Shown: one piece after another, positions 54,060 through 64,000 of the stretch
Numbering within the stretch: the stretch's first letter is position 1
Layout of the letters: each line of letters starts with the position of its first letter
Assembly: GCA_902560875.1 (NCBI GenBank)
Contig: CACENO010000003.1
Span: 1-64,000 of the forward strand
DNA length: 64,000 bases
Reading direction: 5' to 3'
Source: an uncultured Prochlorococcus sp.
GTDB lineage: Bacteria; Cyanobacteriota; Cyanobacteriia; PCC-6307; Cyanobiaceae
Program-made: the position numbers and the translations under genes
The notes under the pieces: model-generated
Database searches by the model: none
What the model saw: the letters and a program-made list of their open reading frames with translations, nothing else
What the model was told of the DNA's origin: nothing

Positions 54060-54125
54060 GAAAATAAGAACAATTTATTACAAGAGCGATTTATTTTCAA
54101 TCGAAATGGTTTCTTCACAGAATCC

Positions 54126-54764
54126 TTATTCTTCCCAATTCAAGCTAGGTGGCAAGCGCCGAGGTCCTGTTGTGTTTTTGTTAAGAGCTTCTCCTAATGG
54201 GATGATCACAAAGTCCCTTTCGATTAGGCGTGGGTGGGGGAGAGTTAGAAACTGATTTTTAATTTGTAAGTTTCCCCATGCTAATAGGTCAATATCTAGA
54301 CAACGAGGACCCCAATGATCTTTTGAATCTTGACGATTTCTTCCAAAATCTTTTTCTAGTTTTAAAAATCTTTCTAATAAATTTATTGCATTTTCTTCAT
54401 GAGGATTGAGCAACGCAAGCGAATCCCCATCTACAACAAGTACAGCATTTATGAATAAAGGTTGCTTGGGCGGCCCTCCAATTGGATCTGTTTCAAATAA
54501 TGGTGACCAGCGGTATCTGAGATTGAAAGAATTCTCTTTTGAAATTGATTGTTTTTCGAGAGATGTTGATAACCAATCGCAAATGATTTTTTCAATTTCA
54601 GGCCTTACTGCTACTAAAGTTGCAGTAGGAGGACCTAAGAGACTTGGAAGATTTGCTCCTAAGCCAATTGCAAGAGTTCTGGGTTCCTTTAATGTCGGTG
54701 AGTCCATGAGCCGATCAGTCAGACTGGAGGAAAGTGATTGCTCGGGGGCATCCCATGTTTGCAA
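54126..54764 (-). CDS. folK: HPPK, folate biosynthesis
   Basis: [44 protein letters not shown]. Confidence 0.93.
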   Translation of the reverse strand: MQTWDAPEQSLSSSLTDRLMDSPTLKEPRTLAIGLGANLPSLLGPPTATLVAVRPEIEKIICDWLSTSLEKQSISKENSFNLRYRWSPLFETDPIGGPPKQPLFINAVLVVDGDSLALLNPHEENAINLLERFLKLEKDFGRNRQDSKDHWGPRCLDIDLLAWGNLQIKNQFLTLPHPRLIERDFVIIPLGEALNKNTTGPRRLPPSLNWEE

Positions 54765-54793
54765 GCGGATCGACCGCTATGGAAGAAGCCTCA

Positions 54794-56897
54794 ATGTCGA
54801 GTGATCGAGTAGCTCAAGGAATTGCTAATAGGGCATTCCCTCTAGCTGCGATAACAGGGCATGGCACTCTCAAGTTGGCTTTAATGCTTGCGGCGGTAGA
54901 CCCAGGACTTGGGGGGGTAATTATTGCTGGAGGACGTGGAACTGGAAAATCCATCTTGGCAAGAGGTTTGCATGCATTGTTACCGCCGATTGAGGTTCTT
55001 TCCATTGATTTAGAAAGTGAAAGTGAATCAACCAACTCTTCTTTACGTTCTATTGGCTTAAACCTTGATCCCAACTGCCCTGATGAGTGGGATGAAGGTA
55101 CGAAGAACGTGATCGCTCAAAAACATGATTTAGATCTGAATGCGACCGAAAATAATTTGCCAACAAGGGTTATTCCTGCTCCTTTTGTTCAAGTTCCTTT
55201 AGGCATTACAGAAGATCGATTAGTTGGTTCAGTTGATGTAGCTGGTTCTTTAGCAAGCGGATCTGCAGTTTTTCAACCAGGCTTGCTTGCAGAGGCTCAT
55301 CGAGGTGTTCTCTATGTCGATGAATTAAACCTATTGGATGATGGGATCGTTAATTTGATGCTAGCTGCTGTTGGAGCCGGAGAAAATAGGGTTGAAAGAG
55401 AAGGATTAAGTCTTAGTCATCCATGTCGACCCATGTTAATTGCAACCTATAACCCAGAGGAGGGTGCAGTTCGTGATCATCTTCTAGATCGCTTTGCAAT
55501 AGTTCTTTCAGCAGATCAGTTGATTTCAAATGAGCAAAGAGTGGAAATTACCCAAGCGGTGTTATCTCATGGGAAATGTAGTGAAAGCTTTGCTCAGACT
55601 TGGTCTGAAAATACTCAAGCACTAGCTACTCAATTACTACTTGCGAGACAGTGGCTTCCCGATGTTCAAATAAGCCAGGAGCAGATTGAGTACTTAGTAA
55701 AAGAAGCCATAAGGGGGGGGGGTTGAAGGACATAGATCAGAGCTTTATGCCGTCAGAGTTGCAAAAGCTCATGCTGCCTTAAGTGGCAGAGATCAGGTTG
55801 ATGTCAATGATCTGCAGATTGCTGTTCGTCTTGTAATCCTTCCTCGTGCCTTGCAGTTGCCACCACAGGAAGAACAAATAGAACCTCCTCCCCCTCCAGA
55901 AGATCAACAACCACCTCAGGATCAATCGGAGGAATCTTCTGAAGAAGAAGAAGATAATAGTGAGGATGAACAAACGCCAGAAGAGGAGTCATCACCTCCT
56001 ATCCCAGAGGAATTTATGCTTGATCCCGAAGCATGTGCTGTAGACCCTGACCTTTTACTTTTTTCCTCTGCTAAATCTAAAAGTGGAAATAGTGGTAGTC
56101 GTTCAGCAGTTCTTAGTGACAGTCGTGGCAGGTATGTAAAACCAATACTCCCTAGAGGCCCTGTGCGCCGTATTGCTGTTGATGCGACATTGAGAGCTGC
56201 TGCTCCGTATCAGAGATCTCGTCGAGAGAAGAATCCAGATCGAATAGTTATTGTTGAAGAAGGAGATTTGCGTGCCAAACTTTTACAAAGGAAGGCTGGT
56301 GCTTTAGTCATATTTCTTGTAGATGCAAGTGGTTCTATGGCATTAAATCGAATGCAAAGTGCGAAGGGCGCTGTGATTCGTTTACTTACAGAGGCCTATG
56401 AGAATAGAGATGAGGTGTCTTTGATCCCGTTCAGAGGGGAGCAGGCAGAGGTGCTTCTTCCTCCAACTCGTTCGATTACTGCAGCAAAAAGACGCTTGGA
56501 AACAATGCCCTGTGGAGGGGGTTCTCCTCTTGCCCATGGACTAACTCAGGCTGCACGAGTTGGGGCAAATGCATTGTCTACAGGAGACCTTGGTCAGGTT
56601 GTTGTCGTTGCGATTACAGACGGTCGAGGGAATGTGCCTTTAGGTAAGTCCCTCGGGCAACCTGAGCTAGAAGGTGAAGAACCCGTTGATTTAAAACAAG
56701 AGGTACTTGACGTGGCATCTCGCTACAGAAATTTAGGTATTAAATTGCTTGTTATAGATACAGAAAGAAAGTTTATTGGGAGTGGAATGGGAAAGGATTT
56801 AGCAGAAGCTGCAGGAGGTAAATATGTTCAACTTCCTAAGGCAAGCGATCAGGCAATTGCAGCAATTGCTATGGATGCAATTGGGGAAGTTAATTGA
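54794..56897 (+). CDS. chlD: Magnesium chelatase subunit D, interrupted by +1 frameshift at a G10 tract (55713-55722)
   Basis: Frame 1 ends ..EAIRGGG* at 55726; next frame continues [45 protein letters not shown].. into the Pro/Glu linker and vWA domain ([16 protein letters not shown]). Confidence 0.93.
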
Positions 56898-56959
56898 TTG
56901 ACCTTGTCAATATATAAATACTGAAAATAGAAAAATCAAGAGACAAGAATATTTAACTT

Positions 56960-57817
56960 TTATGGAAGAGATTTTGATGGATAAATTTCATTGAAGAATT
57001 GCCCAAGACCAATAGTAACACTTCTGAGAGCATTCATTAGCTCTTCGTCTTCTATTATTTTATTAATATCAGTACCAAAAGCATCTATTTTTTTTGACAA
57101 AGATCTTGTATTGTTTGCAGTTTCTTTTATATCATTTAGTGTCTTTGGATTATCTATTGCAGCAAGAATATTATTTATATGTCTACTAGCTTCAATCAAT
57201 TCGACAATAATTGGCTGCGCTCGATAGATTTCTTCTCTTGCCTGTAAGATTAGGTCTTCAAGTTCTTTTTGTGTTCTGTCAAATTGATCAGCCGAACTCA
57301 CAAGTTTTTCAATAATGTCTTCTTCGCCAGCTTTTTTGACAATTCGATCAAGTTCTGTTGTTAGTGAAGAAATGCTAGTCAAGGCTTCTCCTTCTATGGA
57401 ATCGCCTTCGCAAATAATCTCATTACTATTGCAATCTGGGTCAATAGGTAATGGGGAGTTTTGATATACCTTTCCACTACTTATTAAAGCTACTTGAACG
57501 TCACTCCCTAAAAGAGAATTTTTTATAAGCCTGGCAACTATTGGTTTAGGTAATAGTAAGTTTTTTTTCTCTAGCTTTAATGTTGCCTGAATATTTTCTG
57601 GTTTAATTTCTATGCGTCCAATGGAACCAACAAGTATTCCTCTATAAGTTACCGGTGAGCCTTCGGAGAGTCCACTTGCATCTGAAAAGTTTGCCTTGAT
57701 GCTCCATGTATTTGCTCCAACTTTAATGCCCCGAAGCCACAGCATTGAGCCGCCAAATGCAACAATTCCTCCGAGAATTGATATGCCAACAATGGCATCA
57801 CGAAAACTGCGTCGCAT
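56960..57817 (-). CDS. MlaD/Mce-domain ABC transporter substrate-binding component
   Basis: N-terminal TM helix then SIKANFSDASGLSEGSPVTYRGILVGSIGRIEI. Confidence 0.9.
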   Translation of the reverse strand: MRRSFRDAIVGISILGGIVAFGGSMLWLRGIKVGANTWSIKANFSDASGLSEGSPVTYRGILVGSIGRIEIKPENIQATLKLEKKNLLLPKPIVARLIKNSLLGSDVQVALISSGKVYQNSPLPIDPDCNSNEIICEGDSIEGEALTSISSLTTELDRIVKKAGEEDIIEKLVSSADQFDRTQKELEDLILQAREEIYRAQPIIVELIEASRHINNILAAIDNPKTLNDIKETANNTRSLSKKIDAFGTDINKIIEDEELMNALRSVTIGLGQFFNEIYPSKSLP

Positions 57818-57822
57818 AGGGC

Positions 57823-58608
57823 TTAATGATCTGCAGGTTGCATTGGACCTTGAAGACTGCCTGTTCGAAATTGCTTGACAAAAGGGTTTTTACTTTCTTT
57901 GAACTCTTGTATTGTCCCTCCCCATTGGAACCTACCCCCATAAAGCATTAGAACTCTTTCGGCAGTTCTCTCAATAGTACTAAGAACATGACTTACAACT
58001 ATTGAACATCCACATGCGAGTTTTGTTGTTTTAACAATTAGGTCTTCAATTCTGGTACAAGCTACAGGGTCAAGTCCTGCAGTTGGTTCGTCATACAAAA
58101 GTAAAGGCATTGCACTTTTTTCTTTGTAAGGTTCATTGATTAATGCTCTTGCGAAACTTACACGTTTTTGCATCCCTCCACTGAGTTGGCCAGGAAGCTT
58201 ATTGGATACGTCGTAAAGGCCAACTTCCTCAAGAGCAGCCATGACTTTTCGATGCACAATTTCTTGATCGACTTTGCCACCTCTTTGTAAAAGGAAACCT
58301 ACATTTTCCTCGACAGTTAAAGATCCTAAAAGTGCTGGGTTTTGAAATACAAGTCGTACGTCAGGCGGATTTATTTGATCAAGCCTGAGAAAATCCTGCT
58401 TCTCTCCAAATAATTGAAGTTCCCCGCTTGTGGGGAGAAGAAGTCCAGCTAAAAGCCTTAATATTGTAGATTTCCCGGATCCAGACGGTCCAACTATTGC
58501 AAGCCTTTCGCCAAGTCGCATTGTCAAGTTAAGCCTATTAAGCACAGGAAATTTCTCCCATTGCATTGATAGGCTCTGCATTTCTACCGCAGCTATGTGT
58601 TGAGCCAC
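57823..58608 (-). CDS. ABC transporter ATP-binding protein (MlaF-like)
   Basis: Walker A GPSGSGKST, signature LSGGMQKRVSFARAL, Walker B LLLYDEPTAGLDP. Confidence 0.93.
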   Translation of the reverse strand: MAQHIAAVEMQSLSMQWEKFPVLNRLNLTMRLGERLAIVGPSGSGKSTILRLLAGLLLPTSGELQLFGEKQDFLRLDQINPPDVRLVFQNPALLGSLTVEENVGFLLQRGGKVDQEIVHRKVMAALEEVGLYDVSNKLPGQLSGGMQKRVSFARALINEPYKEKSAMPLLLYDEPTAGLDPVACTRIEDLIVKTTKLACGCSIVVSHVLSTIERTAERVLMLYGGRFQWGGTIQEFKESKNPFVKQFRTGSLQGPMQPADH

Positions 58609-58710
58609 GCTAAAGAATTCGTATTTACTTCTCTAATATTGCCTTGGATGTGTAATTTTGAAAGGTTCCTTAGAGTTCTTAAAAGGCTTTAAGAAAGGCC
58701 CCATCCACAT

Positions 58711-60132
58711 TTGACCTCTCAAAAGCAAACTACGAATCAACTTCGCTTCCGAAAGGGCAAGCCTTTGAGGCGGCCCAATAGATCTTTCAAAAGATCTCGT
58801 CAAAACGATTTGATGACGCGCTGTTTAAGGGCTATTCGCTGGCTTTTGCCAGGATTGGTTGTTAAGAGATGGATGGTTACTTCTGGCTTGGGTTTGTTGC
58901 TGGCCTTAGTTGGCGTAGCTATCTGGGCGGATTTGCGACCAATTTATTGGAGCATTGAACTCCTCTTTTGGCTTTTAGGAGCTATTGCAACTTTCCTCCC
59001 AAGGAGCGTAACCGGTCCGCTAGTTCTGCTTCTTGGGGCTGGTCTTTTGCTCTGGGGACAGAGTCGTAGTTTTGGTTCTGTTCAGCAAGCGCTTGCTCCT
59101 GATAAGGATACTGTTTTAGTTGATGCCTTGAGGGCCAAAAGCAAGCTAAATCGTGGCCCAAATATTGTTGCCATTGGTGGAGGTACAGGTCTTTCGAGTC
59201 TTCTTAGTGGGCTTAAAAGCTATAGCAGCAGAATCACTGCAATTGTGACGGTTGCAGATGATGGAGGAAGTAGTGGCATTTTGCGCAGAGAACTAGGCGT
59301 TCAGCCACCTGGTGACATTAGGAATTGCTTAGCTGCTCTTTCTACTGAGGCGCCTTTATTAACTAGACTTTTTCAGTATCGATTCTCCTCAGGTAGTGGG
59401 TTAGAGGGGCACAGTTTTGGCAATCTTTTCCTTTCTGCGTTGACTGCTATTACAGGGAATCTTGAGACTGCAATTACAGCATCTAGCAGAGTTCTTGCTG
59501 TTCAGGGCCAGGTTGTACCAGCAACAAATGCAGATGTTCGTCTTTGGGCTGAATTGGAGAATGGACAAAGAATTGAGGGGGAATCTGTTATTGGGCAAGC
59601 TCCAAGCCCAATAGTGAGAATTGGTTGTTATCCAGATAAGCCTCCAGCTCTTCCTAGGGCACTTGAGGCGATATCTAATGCTGATTTAATTTTGCTTGGT
59701 CCAGGGAGTCTTTATACGTCACTTTTGCCAAACTTGCTTGTCCCTGAATTGGTTGATGCAATTCAAAAAAGTACAGCCCCCAAGTTATATATATGTAATT
59801 TAATGACCCAGCCTGGGGAAACAGATGGGTTGGATGTTGCTGGTCATGTAAGAGCTATAGAAGCTCAACTTGCTAGTTTTGGGATTAGCAAGAGAATATT
59901 TACTTCGATTCTTGCTCAAGATGAAATATACCCATCACCACTAGTTGATTATTACAAGGTGAGGGGTGCTGACCCAGTTATTTGTGATAAGAGAGAGCTT
60001 AACTCTAAAGGTTATAAGGTTATTCTTGCCCCTCTTCAAGGAAGAAGACCTACTCCAACTTTGAGGCATGATCCTAGAAGTTTGGCATTGGCAATTATGC
60101 GATTCTATAAAAGGTATAAGAAGGAATTTTAG
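58711..60132 (+). CDS. YvcK/CofD-like protein with N-terminal membrane segment
   Basis: TTG start; [59 protein letters not shown]. Confidence 0.92.
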   Translation: MTSQKQTTNQLRFRKGKPLRRPNRSFKRSRQNDLMTRCLRAIRWLLPGLVVKRWMVTSGLGLLLALVGVAIWADLRPIYWSIELLFWLLGAIATFLPRSVTGPLVLLLGAGLLLWGQSRSFGSVQQALAPDKDTVLVDALRAKSKLNRGPNIVAIGGGTGLSSLLSGLKSYSSRITAIVTVADDGGSSGILRRELGVQPPGDIRNCLAALSTEAPLLTRLFQYRFSSGSGLEGHSFGNLFLSALTAITGNLETAITASSRVLAVQGQVVPATNADVRLWAELENGQRIEGESVIGQAPSPIVRIGCYPDKPPALPRALEAISNADLILLGPGSLYTSLLPNLLVPELVDAIQKSTAPKLYICNLMTQPGETDGLDVAGHVRAIEAQLASFGISKRIFTSILAQDEIYPSPLVDYYKVRGADPVICDKRELNSKGYKVILAPLQGRRPTPTLRHDPRSLALAIMRFYKRYKKEF

Positions 60133-60707
60133 TAGGCATCTTGCATCTCATAGAAGTCAGGTTGTACATAATCCTTACGCAGTGGCCATCCTTTCCAATC
60201 TTCTGGCATAAGAAGTCTTTTAGGATGCGGATGACCATCAAAATTGATTCCAAACATGTCATAAGTTTCCCGCTCTTGCCAATCTGAACCTTTAAAAATT
60301 GAGTAAAGGCTTGGCACTAAAAGAGCGCCATCACGATTTAGAAAAACTTTAAGCCGCACTTCTCTAATAGATAATTTTTTTTCACTAATTTCAGCTTTCT
60401 CAAAATCACTCATTGCGATTAATTGATAAAAGCAGACAAGTCTTTTCCCAGGTCCCTCGTCATACCCTCCTTGGCACTGTAAGTAATTAAAACCGAATTT
60501 TTTTAAAGCTGAAACTATTTGATTGAGGTTATCTGGCTCTACTCCAATGATTTCAATTCCAAGGTGATCTGGTTCTAGAACAGTATGATTTAAGCCCTGA
60601 TTGCTTAACCATTGGCTAACTTCACCAGGCTCAGGGGAATTAGAGAGTTCTAGATCATCTATATTGTTTTCATTGTTCTTGATTTCATCAGTTTTGTCTG
60701 CTTTCAT
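60129..60707 (-). CDS. ndhJ: NDH-1 subunit J
   Basis: [54 protein letters not shown]. Confidence 0.95.
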   Translation of the reverse strand: MKADKTDEIKNNENNIDDLELSNSPEPGEVSQWLSNQGLNHTVLEPDHLGIEIIGVEPDNLNQIVSALKKFGFNYLQCQGGYDEGPGKRLVCFYQLIAMSDFEKAEISEKKLSIREVRLKVFLNRDGALLVPSLYSIFKGSDWQERETYDMFGINFDGHPHPKRLLMPEDWKGWPLRKDYVQPDFYEMQDAY

Positions 60708-61483
60708 GAGTCTTTTTTCTCCTCCGAAGTAAGTACTACTGTATCTAAATCCATTTCTGAATTTAATGTTTGTTGATTGCTAGCTTTAAGAGCTTCTTGT
60801 TGAGTTTTTGCTTTTAAATATTCACCAGTAACTAATGGCTTGACGCTCTTCATTTGATGCTTGACTGTGAAATAACGATGTGTTTGTTGTTGTTTCCTTC
60901 TCTCTGCTACTGACTCATTGCTTACTTTCTTACGTAGCTTAATAACGGCATCAAATATTGCTTCTGGCCTTGGGGGACACCCAGGCAAATAAAGATCTAC
61001 AGGAATTAGTTTGTCTACACCTCGAACAGCTGTTGTTGAATCTGCACTAAACATTCCACCAGTAATTGTGCAAGCGCCCATAGCAATAACGTATTTGGGC
61101 TCAGGCATTTGCTCATAGAGTCTGACAAGTGCTGGGCCCATTTTCATAGTGACTGTGCCTGCAACTATTAAGAGGTCAGCTTGTCGAGGAGAACTTCTAG
61201 GGACTAGACCAAATCGATCGAAATCGAACCGAGATCCAATTAAGGCTGCAAACTCTATAAAACAACAAGCTGTTCCATATAACAAAGGCCATAGGCTGCT
61301 TAGCCTTGCCCAATTATGAAGATCATCGAGACTTGTGAGTATTACGTTTTCGCTCAGATCAGTTGTTACGGTTGGTGCCCCAACGGGGCCACAAGTGGCA
61401 GAGCGCAGATCGCGGATTGCACCTATAGAAGGGGTGTCAGTCAATTTACTAGCTCCACTCGAGGGCACCTTTTCTCCATGCAT
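60704..61483 (-). CDS. ndhK: NDH-1 subunit K
   Basis: [63 protein letters not shown]. Confidence 0.96.
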   Translation of the reverse strand: MHGEKVPSSGASKLTDTPSIGAIRDLRSATCGPVGAPTVTTDLSENVILTSLDDLHNWARLSSLWPLLYGTACCFIEFAALIGSRFDFDRFGLVPRSSPRQADLLIVAGTVTMKMGPALVRLYEQMPEPKYVIAMGACTITGGMFSADSTTAVRGVDKLIPVDLYLPGCPPRPEAIFDAVIKLRKKVSNESVAERRKQQQTHRYFTVKHQMKSVKPLVTGEYLKAKTQQEALKASNQQTLNSEMDLDTVVLTSEEKKDS

Positions 61484-61811
61484 AGGCTAGTGCCACAACA
61501 AGGATTGCAATGAAAATAAGAGCTTCTATAAAAGCTAATAGGCCTAATCGATGAAATGCAACTGCCCAGGGATAAAGGAAAACCGTCTCAACGTCAAAAA
61601 TTACAAAAACCAAAGCAAACATGTAATAGCGGATGTTGAATTGGATCCAAGCACCACCTATAGGCTCCATACCTGACTCATAAGTGAGTTCTCTCTCGCC
61701 GGTTCGACTTCTAGGGGCTAGTAACTTATTAGTGATTAGTGCTAGCGCAGGAACAGCTGTTGAAAGTATGAGGAAGCCGAGGAAAGCATCGTATCCCTGA
61801 AGAGAAAACAT
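61449..61811 (-). CDS. ndhC: NDH-1 subunit 3
   Basis: [61 protein letters not shown]. Confidence 0.96.
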   Translation of the reverse strand: MFSLQGYDAFLGFLILSTAVPALALITNKLLAPRSRTGERELTYESGMEPIGGAWIQFNIRYYMFALVFVIFDVETVFLYPWAVAFHRLGLLAFIEALIFIAILVVALAYAWRKGALEWS

Positions 61812-61958
61812 TGATATTGGTTACTTTTCGAAAGTGATTAGTTCGATAATAAGTCGGTATTCACTCATCAGTGAAACAGTCGATAAAGTTGTCTTGAATC
61901 GGAGAGGATCGTAAGTAATGGCACTAAAATCCCAAGCAGGATTGATAATGTCTGTACA

Positions 61959-62342
61959 TTGGAAAATGATGTTGTTGAAACAGTGTCTTTAGAAGATAAC
62001 CAAACAGAATCGGAATTAAGAGCAAATACCTCAGAGAGTAGGTATGAGTGCCGAAACTGTGGTTATGTTTATGACCCTAAAGATGGAGTCAGGAAATTTG
62101 GAATAGTTGAAGGGACAGCCTTTTCTGATTTGGACCAACTGACTTTCAGATGTCCAGTTTGTCGAATGGGCGTCGAATCATTTTTTGATATTGGCCCTAG
62201 ATCATCCCCCAGTGGTTTTGATGAAAATTTAAATTATGGCTTTGGAATTAATAACCTCACCCCAGGTCAAAAAAATGTATTGATTTTTGGGGGTTTAGCC
62301 TTTGCATTTGCCTGTTTCCTTTCTTTGTACTCCTTGCATTAA
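61959..62342 (+). CDS. Membrane-anchored rubredoxin
   Basis: YECRNCGYVYDPKDG...FRCPVCRMG plus C-terminal TM helix; precedes ycf48 and psbEF. Confidence 0.93.
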   Translation: MENDVVETVSLEDNQTESELRANTSESRYECRNCGYVYDPKDGVRKFGIVEGTAFSDLDQLTFRCPVCRMGVESFFDIGPRSSPSGFDENLNYGFGINNLTPGQKNVLIFGGLAFAFACFLSLYSLH

Positions 62343-62356
62343 CCCTTTCCATTCCC

Positions 62357-63367
62357 ATGAATCGCTTTAGATCTACTCTTGTAAATTTTCTTCTAATCCT
62401 TTGCTTAGGAATTGGAACAACTGGTTGTATATCAACAAGACTTCCTGTGGCGATTTCAAGTCCTTGGGAGGAAGTCAATTTAAATACTCAAGCAAATCCT
62501 CTAGATATTGGATTTGCCAATGATAAACATGGTTTTTTGATTGGAACAAATCGTTTAATTCAAGAAACTAATGATGGTGGCAAAAGCTGGAAAGAGAGAA
62601 GTTTAGAAATCCCAAGTGAAGAAAATTTTCGTTTGATCAGCATCGATTTTCAAGGTGATGAGGGGTGGATTGCTGGTCAACCTGGTTTGGTTTTGCATAC
62701 TCAAGATGCCGGGCAAAGTTGGACGCGGTTGGCCTTGGGGAACAAATTACCGGGAGAACCATATTTAATAAAAACACTTGGGATTGATTCCGCTGAGTTG
62801 GCTACTACGGCAGGAGCTATCTATCGCACCAATAATGCAGGTCAAAGTTGGGAAGGAAAGATTAATGAAGCTTCAGGGGGTATTCGCGATATAAGACGAG
62901 GGGTTAATGGTGAATATGTAAGTGTTAGCAGCTTAGGAAATTTTTACGCCACTTTGAATCCAGACCAAGATTCTTGGCAGCCTCATCAAAGAGCTAGTAG
63001 CAAAAGAGTCCAAACAATGGGTTTCAAGCCAGATGGATCACTTTGGATGCTCTCTAGAGGGGCTGAAATTCGTTTCTTAGAGCAAAATGATGATCTGGAA
63101 ACTTGGGATAAGCCGATCATTCCTATCGTCAATGGATACAACTATTTAGATTTGGCTTGGGGACCAAAAAATACTATTTGGGCTGCAGGAGGAAACGGAA
63201 CACTCTTAGTTAGTGATGATGAGGGTGACTCTTGGCAATTAGATCCAAAAGGAGATATTCAGCCTACAAATTTGATCAGGGTTGTATTTGATGGCAGCTC
63301 ATCTCAGTCAGAACCTAGAGGTTTCGTGCTTGGAGAACGAGGAACTCTCCTTCGCTGGGTGGGTTAA
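62357..63367 (+). CDS. ycf48: Photosystem II assembly factor Ycf48/HCF136
   Basis: Lipoprotein-like N-terminus (LGIGTTGC), repeated NDGGKSW/DAGQSW/NAGQSW/DEGDSW propeller motifs. Confidence 0.95.
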   Translation: MNRFRSTLVNFLLILCLGIGTTGCISTRLPVAISSPWEEVNLNTQANPLDIGFANDKHGFLIGTNRLIQETNDGGKSWKERSLEIPSEENFRLISIDFQGDEGWIAGQPGLVLHTQDAGQSWTRLALGNKLPGEPYLIKTLGIDSAELATTAGAIYRTNNAGQSWEGKINEASGGIRDIRRGVNGEYVSVSSLGNFYATLNPDQDSWQPHQRASSKRVQTMGFKPDGSLWMLSRGAEIRFLEQNDDLETWDKPIIPIVNGYNYLDLAWGPKNTIWAAGGNGTLLVSDDEGDSWQLDPKGDIQPTNLIRVVFDGSSSQSEPRGFVLGERGTLLRWVG

Positions 63368-63476
63368 GACAAAAAAAAAGGAAAAATTGCACAACTCTCT
63401 GTAACCAAGCCTGTTAACCATTCGCATACATCATGCTTAGCCTTGATAGGATCATCTGGCTGATACGCATGAGGTT

Positions 63477-63725
63477 ATGGCTGCCGGCTCTACGGGAGAA
63501 CGCCCGTTTTTTGAGATCCTTACCGACATCAAGTTTTGGGTTATTCAACTCGTAACCCTGCCAGCTATCTTTGTTTCTGGATTCTTGTTTGTTTCAACAG
63601 GTCTTGCCTATGACACATTCGGGACACCAAGACCTGATGCATACTTCCAGGGTTCTGAGACAAAAGCTCCTGTTGTGAGCCAGCGCTATGAATCCAAGTC
63701 CCAACTAGACCTGCGTCTGCAATAA
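63477..63725 (+). CDS. psbE: Cytochrome b559 alpha subunit
   Basis: [57 protein letters not shown]. Confidence 0.96.
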   Translation: MAAGSTGERPFFEILTDIKFWVIQLVTLPAIFVSGFLFVSTGLAYDTFGTPRPDAYFQGSETKAPVVSQRYESKSQLDLRLQ

Positions 63726-63728
63726 GAC

Positions 63729-63866
63729 ATGACACAATCTGCTCCTCTCCAATCCGAACGCCTCTATCCGATTTTTACGGTTAGGTTTTTCGCTGTACAC
63801 GCCTTGGGTGTCCCAACCGTGTTTTTCCTTGGTGCGATTGCTGCCATGCAGTTTATCCGTCGCTGA
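63729..63866 (+). CDS. psbF: Cytochrome b559 beta subunit
   Basis: Not in ORF track; [45 protein letters not shown] (45 aa). Confidence 0.96.
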   Translation: MTQSAPLQSERLYPIFTVRFFAVHALGVPTVFFLGAIAAMQFIRR

Positions 63867-63885
63867 TTGCTCGCTATTAATCGCA

Positions 63886-64000
63886 ATGCAAGTAAACCCG
63901 AACCCAAACAATTTGCCTGTTGAATTGAACCGCACAAGCCTTTACTTAGGGCTTTTGCTTACGTTCGTAATGGGAATTTTGTTTTCCAGCTATTTCTTTA
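63886..64000 (+). CDS. psbL: Photosystem II PsbL, 3'-truncated by window edge
   Basis: [38 protein letters not shown]... open to window end. Confidence 0.94.
   Translation, partial: MQVNPNPNNLPVELNRTSLYLGLLLTFVMGILFSSYFF

Noticed and set aside
54406-54804. 132-aa plus-strand ORF upstream of chlD
   Set aside because: Antisense to folK; folK motifs ([13 protein letters not shown]) are decisive.
55860-56015. Low-complexity Pro/Glu-rich stretch as a possible repeat element
   Set aside because: This is the expected proline/acidic linker between the AAA+ and vWA domains of ChlD.
1-64000. CRISPR array, transposon, prophage, defence or secondary-metabolite island
   Set aside because: No direct-repeat array, transposase, integrase, capsid, restriction or synthase signature was seen; genes are overwhelmingly core metabolism and photosynthesis.

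Overview
This 64-kb window is AT-rich, gene-dense cyanobacterial core chromosome. Gene content and order (psbH/psbI, psbK, psbEFL, ntcA, amt, chlD, ndhCKJ, Ycf66/Ycf20/Ycf48 families) look like a marine picocyanobacterium, most likely a low-light Prochlorococcus of the SS120/MIT9211 type; the strain is my inference. I recognise about 70 protein genes, three tRNAs (Leu-UAG, Arg-ACG, Met-CAU) and four small photosystem genes missing from or cut by the ORF track (psbI, psbK, psbF, partial psbL). I see no CRISPR array, transposase, prophage, toxin-antitoxin or defence island, and I do not claim a new multi-gene system. The best anomalies are: (1) chlD is split by a +1 frameshift in a 10-G homopolymer; (2) cobS has a strong Shine-Dalgarno but no ATG/GTG/TTG at its apparent N-terminus, suggesting ATC or CTG initiation; (3) a degenerate copy of tRNA-Met lies 160 bp downstream of the intact gene and keeps 30 nt identical at its 3' end, an att-like arrangement; (4) several perfect inverted repeats lie just upstream of and inside the 5' end of amt; (5) a long structured leader precedes a DUF3155 gene, with its Shine-Dalgarno inside a hairpin; (6) an NtcA-type promoter precedes ntcA; (7) no psbN is visible between psbH and psbI. 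Family names come from recalled sequence signatures; no database search was run.
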